Of a stretch of DNA of 64,000 nt, positions 19,056-28,257 are shown piece after piece; position 1 is the first letter of the stretch; each line of letters opens with the position of its first letter. Source of the DNA: Arsenophonus sp048493715. GTDB taxonomy: Bacteria; Pseudomonadota; Gammaproteobacteria; Enterobacterales; Enterobacteriaceae. Under the pieces are notes generated by a model. It did not search any database and was not told the origin of the DNA. It worked only from the letters and a program-made list of their open reading frames with translations. Both the position numbers and the translations under genes were made by a program. The stretch is from the NCBI GenBank assembly GCA_048493715.1, contig JBGDCZ010000003.1, forward strand, positions 1 through 64,000, read 5' to 3'.

Positions 19056-19291
19056 TTACCCTATCCTATAATTAAGATTGCTACAATTAGGTATTTTGTC
19101 ATACAAACATAACAAAAATTTTCCTACTAGCAATACTATCGTTTATCCAACCAATAAAACAAAACTCAATAAAAAAGTGCTATAACGAAGAAAAAAGAAA
19201 TTAAGGCAGGCAAAGCAAGATTATTTATCTTACTAAATAAATTATTATGATATAACTAACTAAATTTGATAGTAAAAAATTAAATTTAACT

Positions 19292-19311
19292 GAGGCAATA
19301 AATACTGCCTC
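19292..19311 (-). terminator. Hairpin after rpiA
   Basis: GAGGCA and TGCCTC form a 6-bp stem with an 8-nt loop about 35 bp beyond the rpiA stop. The following minus-strand sequence is T-rich but lacks a clean T-tract. Confidence 0.5.
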
Positions 19312-19346
19312 GATATCCGAACAATACTTTAAAAACAACCAAACGG

Positions 19347-20012
19347 TTACTTTTTGGCCGTCAATCTTTGCACTCCATCTAGTGTTGCTAACAAAACAAT
19401 ATCTGCCGCCCGATTGGCAAATAACCCCACTGTGACGACACCGGCAATCGCATTAATTTTATTTTCAAGGGCAGTAGGATCCAGGATCTTTAGATTATGA
19501 ACATCAAGAATAACATTACCATTATCGGTAACAACATTTTGCCTATATTCCGGCATACCACCTAACTTAAATAATTGACGAGCAACATAAGCTCGCGCCA
19601 TCGGGATTACTTCAACAGGTAATGGAAAGCCGCCTAAAATGTCAACCTGTTTAGATTTATCAACAATAGCGATAAATTGCTTAGCCATCGCAGCAATGAC
19701 TTTTTCACGCGTCAAAGCCGCTCCACCACCTTTAATCATCATTAAGTCTGGATTAAATTCATCAGCACCATCAATATAAATATCAACACCATCTACATTA
19801 TTACTATCAAGCATAGGAATAGCTAAATCTGTTAACTTGTGTGTAGAAGCAAGCGAACTGGAAACGGCACCTTTAATCAAGTGCTTTTGGGTCGCTAGGC
19901 CATCAATAAAATGTGCAACAGTAGAACCTGTTCCAACACCAACTACCATATCTGGTTTGATATATTCCAAAGCGGCACAACCGACCATTTTTTTTAATTC
20001 ATCCTGCGTCAT
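19347..20012 (-). CDS. rpiA: Ribose-5-phosphate isomerase A
   Basis: Interconverts ribose-5-phosphate and ribulose-5-phosphate in the pentose phosphate pathway. It shows VGVGTGSTVAHFID near residue 25, the catalytic region DGADEFNPDLMMIKGGGAAL near residue 81 and KSKQVDILG. The length is 221, against 219 in E. coli. It is divergent from argP, as in E. coli. Confidence 0.97.
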   Translation of the reverse strand: MTQDELKKMVGCAALEYIKPDMVVGVGTGSTVAHFIDGLATQKHLIKGAVSSSLASTHKLTDLAIPMLDSNNVDGVDIYIDGADEFNPDLMMIKGGGAALTREKVIAAMAKQFIAIVDKSKQVDILGGFPLPVEVIPMARAYVARQLFKLGGMPEYRQNVVTDNGNVILDVHNLKILDPTALENKINAIAGVVTVGLFANRAADIVLLATLDGVQRLTAKK

Positions 20013-20144
20013 AATTCATTGCCTTGTTATTTTTAGTTGCTAAAACCTACTAATTAATTAGTATATCCCTGTCTATCGATTGGAAAAATATTACATAATA
20101 GGATATAGAATAACATCTGAATTGAATTTTAAAGAGATTTTTTC

Positions 20145-21062
20145 GTGATTAAACACCCTGACTATCGAGCATTACAAGCATTAGATACGGTCATCCGTGA
20201 ACGTGGCTTTAAGCGCGCGGCACAAAAGTTATGTATCACTCAATCCGCTATTTCTCAAAGAATAAAGCAGCTTGAAAACCTATTTGGTCAACCATTATTA
20301 GTAAGGACAATCCCTCCTCAACCGACTGAGCAAGGGCAAAAATTACTCGCACTATTACATCAAGTTGAATTACTAGAAGAGCAATGGCTAGGCGACGAAA
20401 ATAGTGGCGTAACACCCTTACTGTTATCGGTAGCAGTCAATGCTGATAGTTTAGCAACCTGGTTCCTGCCCGCTCTCAATCCAGTACTCCATGACACTCC
20501 TATTCGCCTTAATATTCAAGTCGAAGATGAGACCCGAACTCAAGAGCAGCTACGTAGAGGAGAAGTAGTGGGGGCGATTAGTATTCAATCAGAGCCTTTA
20601 CCTGGCTGTCTAGTGGATAAACTCGGTGCGCTGGATTATTTATTCGTCTCTTCTCCAACATTTGCTAAGCGCTATTTTCCCAGCGGGGTGACAAGATCCT
20701 CATTATTAAGAGCACCAGCTGTTGCTTTTGATCATCTGGATGATATGCATCAAGCCTTTGTTCAACAGAATTTTAATCTATCTCCTGGTAGCGTTCCTTG
20801 CCATATTGTGAACTCATCAGAAGCCTTTGTACAACTAGCCAAACAAGGTTCAACCTGTTGTATGATCCCGCATTTACAAATTATCAATGAATTAAATTCA
20901 GGCGAACTGGTCGATCTTACGCCTGGACTATGTCAACGTAGGATGCTATATTGGCACCGCTTTTCACCCGAAAGTAGAACCATGCAAAAGGTGACTGACG
21001 TCCTAGTAAAAACTGGACGTCAGATATTAAAACAAGAAGATAATGATAATGTGGAAAACTAA
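20145..21062 (+). CDS. argP: LysR-type regulator ArgP (IciA)
   Basis: DNA-binding activator responsive to lysine and arginine. The winged-helix part is seen at residues 15-55 (FKRAAQKLCITQSAISQRIKQ), and the remainder is the effector-binding domain. The length is 305, against 297. Its classical target argO, which follows yggE in E. coli, is absent here, so any remaining role must be on other genes such as those for lysine synthesis. Confidence 0.95.
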   Translation: MIKHPDYRALQALDTVIRERGFKRAAQKLCITQSAISQRIKQLENLFGQPLLVRTIPPQPTEQGQKLLALLHQVELLEEQWLGDENSGVTPLLLSVAVNADSLATWFLPALNPVLHDTPIRLNIQVEDETRTQEQLRRGEVVGAISIQSEPLPGCLVDKLGALDYLFVSSPTFAKRYFPSGVTRSSLLRAPAVAFDHLDDMHQAFVQQNFNLSPGSVPCHIVNSSEAFVQLAKQGSTCCMIPHLQIINELNSGELVDLTPGLCQRRMLYWHRFSPESRTMQKVTDVLVKTGRQILKQEDNDNVEN

Positions 21063-21064
21063 AA

Positions 21065-21792
21065 TTAACGTTTCAATTCAAAAACAACGTCAACTTGATC
21101 AGTAAAATCAATACCCTGTTGTTCATAAGTTTGATTGCTATAACTCGCATCGGCAGCTACCATTACTCATTGCCTTCATCCTTGGCATTGGACAAGGAGT
21201 CGCATAGGGTGTCCGGTAATTAATACTATAAACTTTACTAATTTTAACATTAAATCCGGCCGCTAGCGCCTCTACCTGCCCTTTAGTGTTGTCAATTGCC
21301 TTACTGCGTGCTTCGTCTCGATAACGTTTAGGATCCTTAACGCCAAACTGCACCGCATTTATTTCATTTAAACCGGCCACTAAGGCACCATCTAATAAAC
21401 TATTCAGCTGATCCAGTTTATATACTTTAACTTCTACTGAATGTTCTGCGGTATAATCAACTATTTTAGATTTTTCTGCGACCTTATTATATTCATATTT
21501 CGGTTGAGTAGTGATATTTGCCACATTGATATCGCTATTCTCTATCTCTTTATTATTGAGAAAGTCAAAATATTGCTTAACACGTTTATCGACCGCCGCT
21601 TTAGCTGATGCCGCATTTTTTTCAGTTACAGCAACATTAATTAACAAAGTTACCATATCTGAAGTAGCTTTAATTGTTGCATTACCTGATGTAACGATAT
21701 GAGGTCCATTAGGTAAGGAGTTAGACTGAGCAAGTAATGGTAATGCAACTTACTGACATAATTGCTAAAAATATAATAGAACTAAGCTTCAC
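21065..21792 (-). pseudogene. yggE: SIMPL-domain periplasmic protein YggE, frameshifted
   Basis: A GTG start at 21792 is preceded by a perfect AGGAGGT. The signal peptide MKLSSIIFLAIMSVS is followed by a 1-base shift; the correct frame gives ALPLLAQSNSLPNGPHIVTSG and then the body KYEYNKVAEKSKIVDYTAEH and LDQLNSLLDGALVAGLNEI. A second shift near 21175 separates the body from the family C-terminus YEQQGIDFTDQVDVVFELKR. The middle 172 residues can be read from an internal ATG but would lack export and the C-terminal strand. It normally reduces oxidative stress by an unclear mechanism. It lies between argP and mscS as in E. coli, without argO. Confidence 0.9.
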
Positions 21793-22046
21793 GAGACCTC
21801 CTGCACATACATAATTAATCAAATCTGAATAGACTATTTTCTAGCCAATATTTGTTTATTCTTAACTTGATAGATTACTAAAAAGCATAACTAGGAAGAT
21901 TGACCATAACGAATAATTTTAATCAACACTAAATAAGGCAAATTAATAATAGAACACATCTAGCAATAGATTTGAATAAATACCGAGATTATTTACTAAA
22001 GAATAAAAATATTAGTGTGAACCTTAATCCACACCAATGTAAATAT

Positions 22047-22907
22047 TCAACCATTATTGGTTTGATATAAATGAACATCCATTTGTGGAAAAGGAATACC
22101 AATATTATGAGCATCGAGCTGCTCTTTAAAATTTTCCATCAAGTCCCAATAAACATTCCATGCATCAGCGTTTTTCGTCCAAACGCGTACCACAAAATTA
22201 AGCGAAGAAGGTGCCATTTCATGTAAACGAATAGTAACACCTTTATCATGCTGAATACGTTCATCTGCCGCAATAACATCACCTAACACCTTTTTAACGG
22301 TATTAATATCAGCATTATAAGTGACACCAACCATAATTTGAGTACGCCGGTTCGGTTCACGAGAGGTATTAATGATATTATCATTAATTACTTTGTTATT
22401 AGGTATTACAATGATGCGGTCATCGGCAGTACGTAATGAAGTTGAGAAAATCTGAACTTGCTCAACAGTTCCTTCCACGGAGCCTAAAATAATATATTCC
22501 CCTGCTCGTAATGGCCTAAAAATAACCAATAATACGCCGGCGGCAAAATTAGATAAAGAGCCCTGTAATGCTAAACCAATCGCTAAACCGGCAGCACCTA
22601 ACACAGCAATGACAGAAGCTGTTTGAACACCTAACTTACTCAATACTGCAATTAAGGTAAATGCAATAATACCATAACGAACTATTGCCGATAAAAAATC
22701 TCTTACTGTCTTATCAATACCGCGTAAAGACATTAATCGGTTAGTAATATGACTGATCCATTTAGCAACGATCAAACCTGCAAATAAAATAACTAAGGCA
22801 AAAATAATATTTACTGCATACTGAATTAATAAATCCTGGTGATTAATAAACCAGCTTTTTACCTGACTGATCGTTTCTACCACACCATTATCATTCATCT
22901 CACTCAT
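22047..22907 (-). CDS. mscS: Small-conductance mechanosensitive channel
   Basis: Homoheptameric inner-membrane channel that opens on membrane tension during hypo-osmotic shock. TM1 lies at about residues 20-45, TM2 at 60-80, and the pore helix TM3 carries the alternating Ala/Gly pattern SVIAVLGAAGLAIGLALQGS with SNFAAGVLLVIFRPLRAGEY. The cytoplasmic beta and alpha/beta domains follow, including IVIPNNKVINDNIINTSREP. The start MSEMNDNG is preferred to one ten codons earlier by comparison with E. coli (286 residues). Start choice within three codons is uncertain. It is the last gene of the 65-minute-like segment. Confidence 0.95.
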   Translation of the reverse strand: MSEMNDNGVVETISQVKSWFINHQDLLIQYAVNIIFALVILFAGLIVAKWISHITNRLMSLRGIDKTVRDFLSAIVRYGIIAFTLIAVLSKLGVQTASVIAVLGAAGLAIGLALQGSLSNFAAGVLLVIFRPLRAGEYIILGSVEGTVEQVQIFSTSLRTADDRIIVIPNNKVINDNIINTSREPNRRTQIMVGVTYNADINTVKKVLGDVIAADERIQHDKGVTIRLHEMAPSSLNFVVRVWTKNADAWNVYWDLMENFKEQLDAHNIGIPFPQMDVHLYQTNNG

Positions 22908-23001
22908 CCTCTGCAAAATAAATCTATTACTAATCATATATCAAAGACTAGATAACCTCTGATATAAAATTGACAAAATAAAATAGCGGTTTCGTTATCT
23001 T

Positions 23002-23370
23002 TTAATCAATACTATTTGATAAAATAAAGCTACGATAATTTTCCAGCATTTGAATAAAATCATTTAAACCACAAAATGCAAACTTTCATTATCGTAATAA
23101 CATATCCCTTCCTCTAAATCTACCGTTTGAAAATACAACTGATTAGTTGTGATCATGATTTCATTAACATCGATAAATAATGTATATCCACCAATCTTTT
23201 TCCATTGATGTCCACTGCCCTTAATAGAATGATAACCTGTCTGGATCTGTTCTAGCTGGATATAGATCACTTTTAATTTCCTCATTTAACTAATAACCAA
23301 TTGCTTCGTGGTCCATTGAAAATCGAGCAATGACGTGGCCAGTAACATCCTCTTGAAATTCATAATCCAT
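23002..23370 (-). pseudogene. yacL: UPF0231 protein YacL, broken
   Basis: The ATG at 23370 has GGAGATGGG upstream and gives MDYEFQEDVTGHVIARFSMD. The Trp of the family's GHWFNEE is a TAG (near 23309). A frameshift follows, then IKGSGHQWKKIGGYTLFIDV and EEGICYYDNESL in a second frame. A last shift near 23066 gives the tail LNDFIQMLENYRSF, ending at 23002. It sits downstream of acnB as in E. coli and marks the edge of the second syntenic block. Confidence 0.9.
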
Positions 23371-23597
23371 ATCCCATCTCCGTCTGATCCATGAGTATAA
23401 TTTTTCTTCGTCATTTAACCAGCGAAAATACTATTAACACAATTAAATACTTTATTTTACCAGTAATATAAATGGATGTATCAAACAATCGAACGGAGAT
23501 AAAATCTTAGCGTGAATATAGATGAATTTAATACCATACCCTATCTCTCATCAACCATAACAAGAAATAGGGTATAGGTATAAGATAACGCGTTACT

Positions 23598-26180
23598 TTA
23601 GACAGCAGACTGGAAAATTATCGTATCTGCTTTTTTTGTATACTGAGGCAGTAAGTCAAAATTTAAGTATTGATAAATATTTTGGCTCTTATTGCCCATG
23701 TCATTAATAAATTGCAGATACTCTGTTAGTGTTGGTAAATAGTCCAATAACGAAGCAACCGCTACAAGCTCGGCTGATGCAAGAAAAACCTTTGCACCAG
23801 TTCCTAGTCGATTAGGAAAATTACGGGTTGAAGTCAAAACTACTATTGCCCCATCCAACACACGCGCCTGATTGCCCATACATAGTGAACAACCAGGAAT
23901 CTCAATACGTGCGCCACTTTTACCAAAAATATTGTAATAATCTTCTTCCGTTAGCTTTGCAGCATCCATTTTAGTCGGAGGAGCAATCCATAAACGAGTA
24001 GGAATTTGCTTTTTATATTGCTGTAAAAGCTCACCGGCTGCACGGAAATGACCAATATTAGTCATACAGGAGCCAATAAAAACCTCATCAATTTTTTCAT
24101 TTGCCACAGCAGATAATAAACGTACATCATTCGGATCATTTGGCGCACATACAATGGATTCGATAATTTCATTCAAATTAATTTCAATGATAGCGGCATA
24201 ATCTGCATCTGCCGTTAATAATTGAGGATCAGCCAGCCATTTATTCATTAAACTAATACGACGTTAGAGAGTACGCCGATCACCATAACCACCAGCAATC
24301 ATCCATTTTAATAATACAATATTAGATTGTAGGTATTCGATAATAGGTTCTTTAATCTAACTTGATAGTACAGCCGGCAGCTGATCACTCGGCCGATACA
24401 TCCGCTAATTCAAATGCTTGTTCAACTTTTAATTGAGGTAAGCCTTCAATTTCTAATATTCGGCCGGAGAAAATATTTTTCTTACTTGTTTTTCGACTGT
24501 TAATAAGCCTTGTTGGATGGCATAGTAGGGAATAGAATAAACTAAATCACGTAACGTAATACCCGGTTACATTTGGTCTTTAAAGCGAACTAATACCGAT
24601 TCGGGCATATCTAAAGGCATAACACCGGTAGCTGCAACAAAAGCAACCAATCCTGAACCGGCAGGAAATGAAATACCAATCGGAAAACGAGTGTGTGAAT
24701 CACCACCCGTCCCCACTGTATCTAGTAGTAACATGCGATTTAGCCAAGAATAATAATGCCGTCACCAGGACACAAAGAAACTCCACCACGATCTATAACA
24801 AAATCGGGTAAAGTATCATGGGTTGTCACATCTATAGGTTTTGGATAAGTGGCAGTATGACAAAATGACTGCATAACCAAATCTGCTAAAAAACCTAAAC
24901 AAGCTAAATCCTTAAGTTCATCACATGTCATTGGTCCGGTAGTGTCCTGCGATCCAACTGAGGTCATCTTACCGGGACGAATTCCGCCCTTATTACAAGC
25001 ACGACCAACCATTTTCTGTACCAAAGCAAAACCGTGGTCACTCTGTATAACTAATTTTACCTGGAGAAATACTTCGATAGCTGGCAAGTCTAAAGACTCT
25101 CACGCTCTTGCTGTTAGCCCGTGGTCAATAAGTAAGCACAATACGCCCAACAGCTCGAAATTCATCGAGTAACACCTTAGTTTTTAATGTAAAAGTTGCT
25201 AATAACTCATTAGTTGCATGATAACGAATTTCCTCTTTATAGGAATAAATATCAATAACATCACCCATATTAAGGGAAGTCACATCAACTTCAATCGGAA
25301 GTACGCCTGCATCTTGCATAGTATTAAAAAATATGGGCGCAATTTTTCCACCTAAAACAACTCCACCACTGCGTTTATTAGGCACAAAAGGAATATCTTT
25401 TCCCATAAATCAGATTACTGAGTTGGTTGCTGATTTTCGCGAAGATCCTGTACCGACAACATCGCCAACATAAGCTAATGGAAAACCTTTTTTACTCAAT
25501 GTGTTAATCTGTTTAATAGGGCAAATTACACCAAGCTCATCAGGTATAATTCCATCACGACCATTTTTAATCATTGCTTAAGCATGTAGTGGAATATCAG
25601 GTTGTGACCAGGTATCAGGTGCCGGTGATAAATTATCAGTGTTTGTTTCTCCCGGAACCTTAAAAACAGTCACCGTCAATTTTTCTGTTAATACAGGCCG
25701 ATCAAGAAACCATTCGGCATTAACCCACCACGACCTTATAACTTGGCACGTATATTGGTTGCCTATATTTGCTTTTTCTGCTACATCATAAAAATTATCA
25801 AACATTAACAAAGTATGGGATAGTGCTCTTAGCTATAATTGGCGCAACTGGTCATTATCTAAGGCATCAATTAATGGATAGATATTATACCCCCCCCCCT
25901 CTGCATAGTACCTAATAACTCTATAGCCTTTGCTGGGGTAAGTAAGGGCGAATCTATTTTTCTTTTAGTAATAGCAGCCAAGAAGTCAGCTTTTACATAA
26001 GCGGCTTCATCAACACTGGGAGGAACATGATTACTTAACAGATATAAGGAAATTTTCTTCAGTCTTAGGTGGGGTTTTTATTAATTCAACTAACTCAGCG
26101 ACTTGTGTAGCATTCAGTGGCTTAGGTATTATTCCTTGCGCTGCACGTTCAGCTACGTGCTCACGGTACTCTTTTAGCAT
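23598..26180 (-). pseudogene. acnB: Aconitate hydratase B, heavily frameshifted
   Basis: The start at 26180 follows AGGAGA and begins MLKEYR. Long stretches match AcnB: LMFDNFYDVAEKANIGNQY, KLTVTVFKVPGETNTDNLSP, GGKIAPIFFNTMQDAGVLP, MTSVGSQDTTGPMT, IGSCMTNIGHFRAAGEL and the Fe-S cysteine region IPGCSLCMGNQARV, ending IFQSAV. The reading is split into at least seven pieces by indels (one at a run of ten C, 25890-25899) and stops. AcnB is the main TCA-cycle aconitase in growing cells and a post-transcriptional regulator when it loses its cluster. Only fragments could be made here. Confidence 0.96.
25890..25899. repeat. Run of ten C inside acnB
   Basis: Ten consecutive C lie where AcnB normally encodes the two glycines of MQGGYNI on the minus strand. 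The codon count is out of frame, so the tract coincides with one of the gene's frameshifts. Such tracts are prone both to slippage in vivo and to base-calling error. Confidence 0.9.
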
Positions 26181-26538
26181 GACGTTCTCCTAAATTGATT
26201 TTAATTTATATACCCGGCTATCTACATCTCAAATAGAAAATGGAGCACCTAGTCAGAGGAATTGACTTAACATAATTTTTTACTGTAATGAATTATGCCC
26301 AGTATGGAATATCCAGAATAACAGAATTTAATCATGCTGTTAATTTATTAAATAGCGCCAACATTCATTAGGATTAATAAACATTAATGGGGTTTTATAT
26401 CGTGAGGTATTTATATTTAACGTGAAAAGAGTTATTTATTATTAGCAAAAAAGTTTTATCAAAATCTGCAATAACCAATTAGATTTATTACACAATCAAC
26501 ATCTCAATTTAATAAAATATTATTCTTAATTTTTAATC
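26181..26538. other. Intergenic stretch between lpd and acnB
   Basis: No gene was seen. It separates lpd (with its terminator) from the acnB start and should contain the acnB promoter, for which no clear elements were identified. Confidence 0.5.
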
Positions 26539-26577
26539 AAAAAAATAGCTCCCTTCTTTAAACCAAACAAGGGAGCT
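26539..26577 (-). terminator. lpd terminator
   Basis: On the minus strand AGCTCCCTT and AAGGGAGCT form a 9-bp stem around a 13-nt loop and are followed by seven T. It lies about 50 bp after the lpd stop and closes the aceE-aceF-lpd unit. Confidence 0.88.
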
Positions 26578-26629
26578 AGTAACAAATCTAATAATCCTTA
26601 CAATCAATTTATTTTATTAGTAAAATAAA

Positions 26630-28054
26630 TCATTTTTTCTTAGCTTTAGGATTAGGTAAATCAGTAATACTGCCCTCAAATACTTCAGCCGCCATACCAA
26701 TTGACTCGTATAATGTAGGGTGAGCATGGATGGTTAATGCAATATCTTCTGCATCACATCCCATTTCAATAGCTAAACCAATTTCACCGAGTAATTCACC
26801 ACCATTAACACCAACCACCGCTCCACCAATAACACGGTGAGTTTCTTTATCAAAAATAAGCTTAGTCATGCCGTCCGAACAATCAGAAGCAATCGCACGA
26901 CCAGAAGCAGTCCATGGGAAAGTAGCCACTTCAAAGCTAATACCTTTTTCTTTCGCTTCTTTTTCTGTCAATCCTACCCAAGCAACTTCAGGCTCAGTAT
27001 AAGCAATTGAAGGTATAACTTTTGGATCAAAATAATGTTTTAATCCAGAAATTACTTCCGCCGCAACATGCCCCTCATGGACCCCTTTATGAGCCAACAT
27101 TGGCTGACCGATAATGTCACCAATCGCATAAATATGAGACACATTGGTACGCATCTGTTTGTCTGTGTGGATAAAACCGCGATCATCCACTTCTACTCCC
27201 GCTTTACCCACATCAATCAATTTACCATTGGGTACACGACCAATTGCCACTAAAACTGCATCATAGCGTTGTGGTTTTGCCGGTGCCTTCTTACCTTCCA
27301 TTGTAACATAGATACCATCTTTTTTAGCTTCTACCATAGTCACTTTAGTCTCAAGCATTAAATTAAACTTCTTACTTATCTGTTTAGTAAAAAGCTTAAC
27401 AATATCTTTGTCTGCTGCCGGAATAACCTGGTCGAACATTTCAACAACATCAATCTCAGATCCTAATGCATGATAAACTGTACCCATTTCTAAGCCAATG
27501 ATACCACCGCCCATCACTAACATGCGTTTAGGTACTTCTTTTAGTTGTAAAGCATCCGTAGAATCCCACACACGTGGATCATCATGAGGAATAAATGGAA
27601 GCTGAATTGGACGTGAACCTGCGGCAATAATAGCATTGTCAAAATTTATTGTTGTCGTCTCTCTTTCACCTTCCACGACAAGTATATTAGCACCGGTAAA
27701 TTTACCTACCCCATTAACAACTTTAACTTTACGGCCTTTTGCCATTCCTGCCAGACCCGTTGTTAATTGTCCTATAACTTTTTCTTTCCACAACCGCACT
27801 TTATCAATATTTGTTTTCGATTCACCAAATACGATCCCATGCGTAGCTAATGCCTTGGCTTCTTCAATAACTTTTGCAACATGCAGCAATGCCTTGGAAG
27901 GAATACAACCGACATTAAGACAAACGCCTCCTAATGTCGCATAACGCTCTACTAAAACTGTTTCTAAACCCAGATCTGCACAGCGAAAAGCTGCTGAATA
28001 ACCCGCAGGGCCCGCACCTAGAACCACTACTTGGGTTTTAATTTTAGTACTCAT
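26630..28054 (-). CDS. lpd: Dihydrolipoamide dehydrogenase (E3)
   Basis: Flavoprotein that reoxidises lipoyl groups of pyruvate and 2-oxoglutarate dehydrogenases and the glycine cleavage system. It has the FAD motif VVLGAGPAGYSAAFR near residue 10, the redox-active disulfide GGVCLNVGCIPSK near residue 43, the NAD motif VMGGGIIGLEMG and the C-terminal catalytic HAHPTLYES. The length of 474 matches E. coli; the second of two adjacent ATGs is used. It lies about 200 bp after aceF, which leaves room for a separate promoter as in E. coli. With gcvT broken, its glycine cleavage role is lost. Confidence 0.97.
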   Translation of the reverse strand: MSTKIKTQVVVLGAGPAGYSAAFRCADLGLETVLVERYATLGGVCLNVGCIPSKALLHVAKVIEEAKALATHGIVFGESKTNIDKVRLWKEKVIGQLTTGLAGMAKGRKVKVVNGVGKFTGANILVVEGERETTTINFDNAIIAAGSRPIQLPFIPHDDPRVWDSTDALQLKEVPKRMLVMGGGIIGLEMGTVYHALGSEIDVVEMFDQVIPAADKDIVKLFTKQISKKFNLMLETKVTMVEAKKDGIYVTMEGKKAPAKPQRYDAVLVAIGRVPNGKLIDVGKAGVEVDDRGFIHTDKQMRTNVSHIYAIGDIIGQPMLAHKGVHEGHVAAEVISGLKHYFDPKVIPSIAYTEPEVAWVGLTEKEAKEKGISFEVATFPWTASGRAIASDCSDGMTKLIFDKETHRVIGGAVVGVNGGELLGEIGLAIEMGCDAEDIALTIHAHPTLYESIGMAAEVFEGSITDLPNPKAKKK

Positions 28055-28257
28055 CATGACCTCTTACTTTTGTTATCCGGCGGGTCAGACAAAAAAACTT
28101 ATAACCACCGAGACGTGTGTACTACAGGCAGTTTACAGAATTGTTAACATTCTTGAAAGCGTTCTAACGTGACAGAACTCTCAACCTATAGGATAAAGTA
28201 AAAAAAATTCTGTAATTACTAATAATAAAATAGAGCGACATTTAGTCGGTCTATAAA

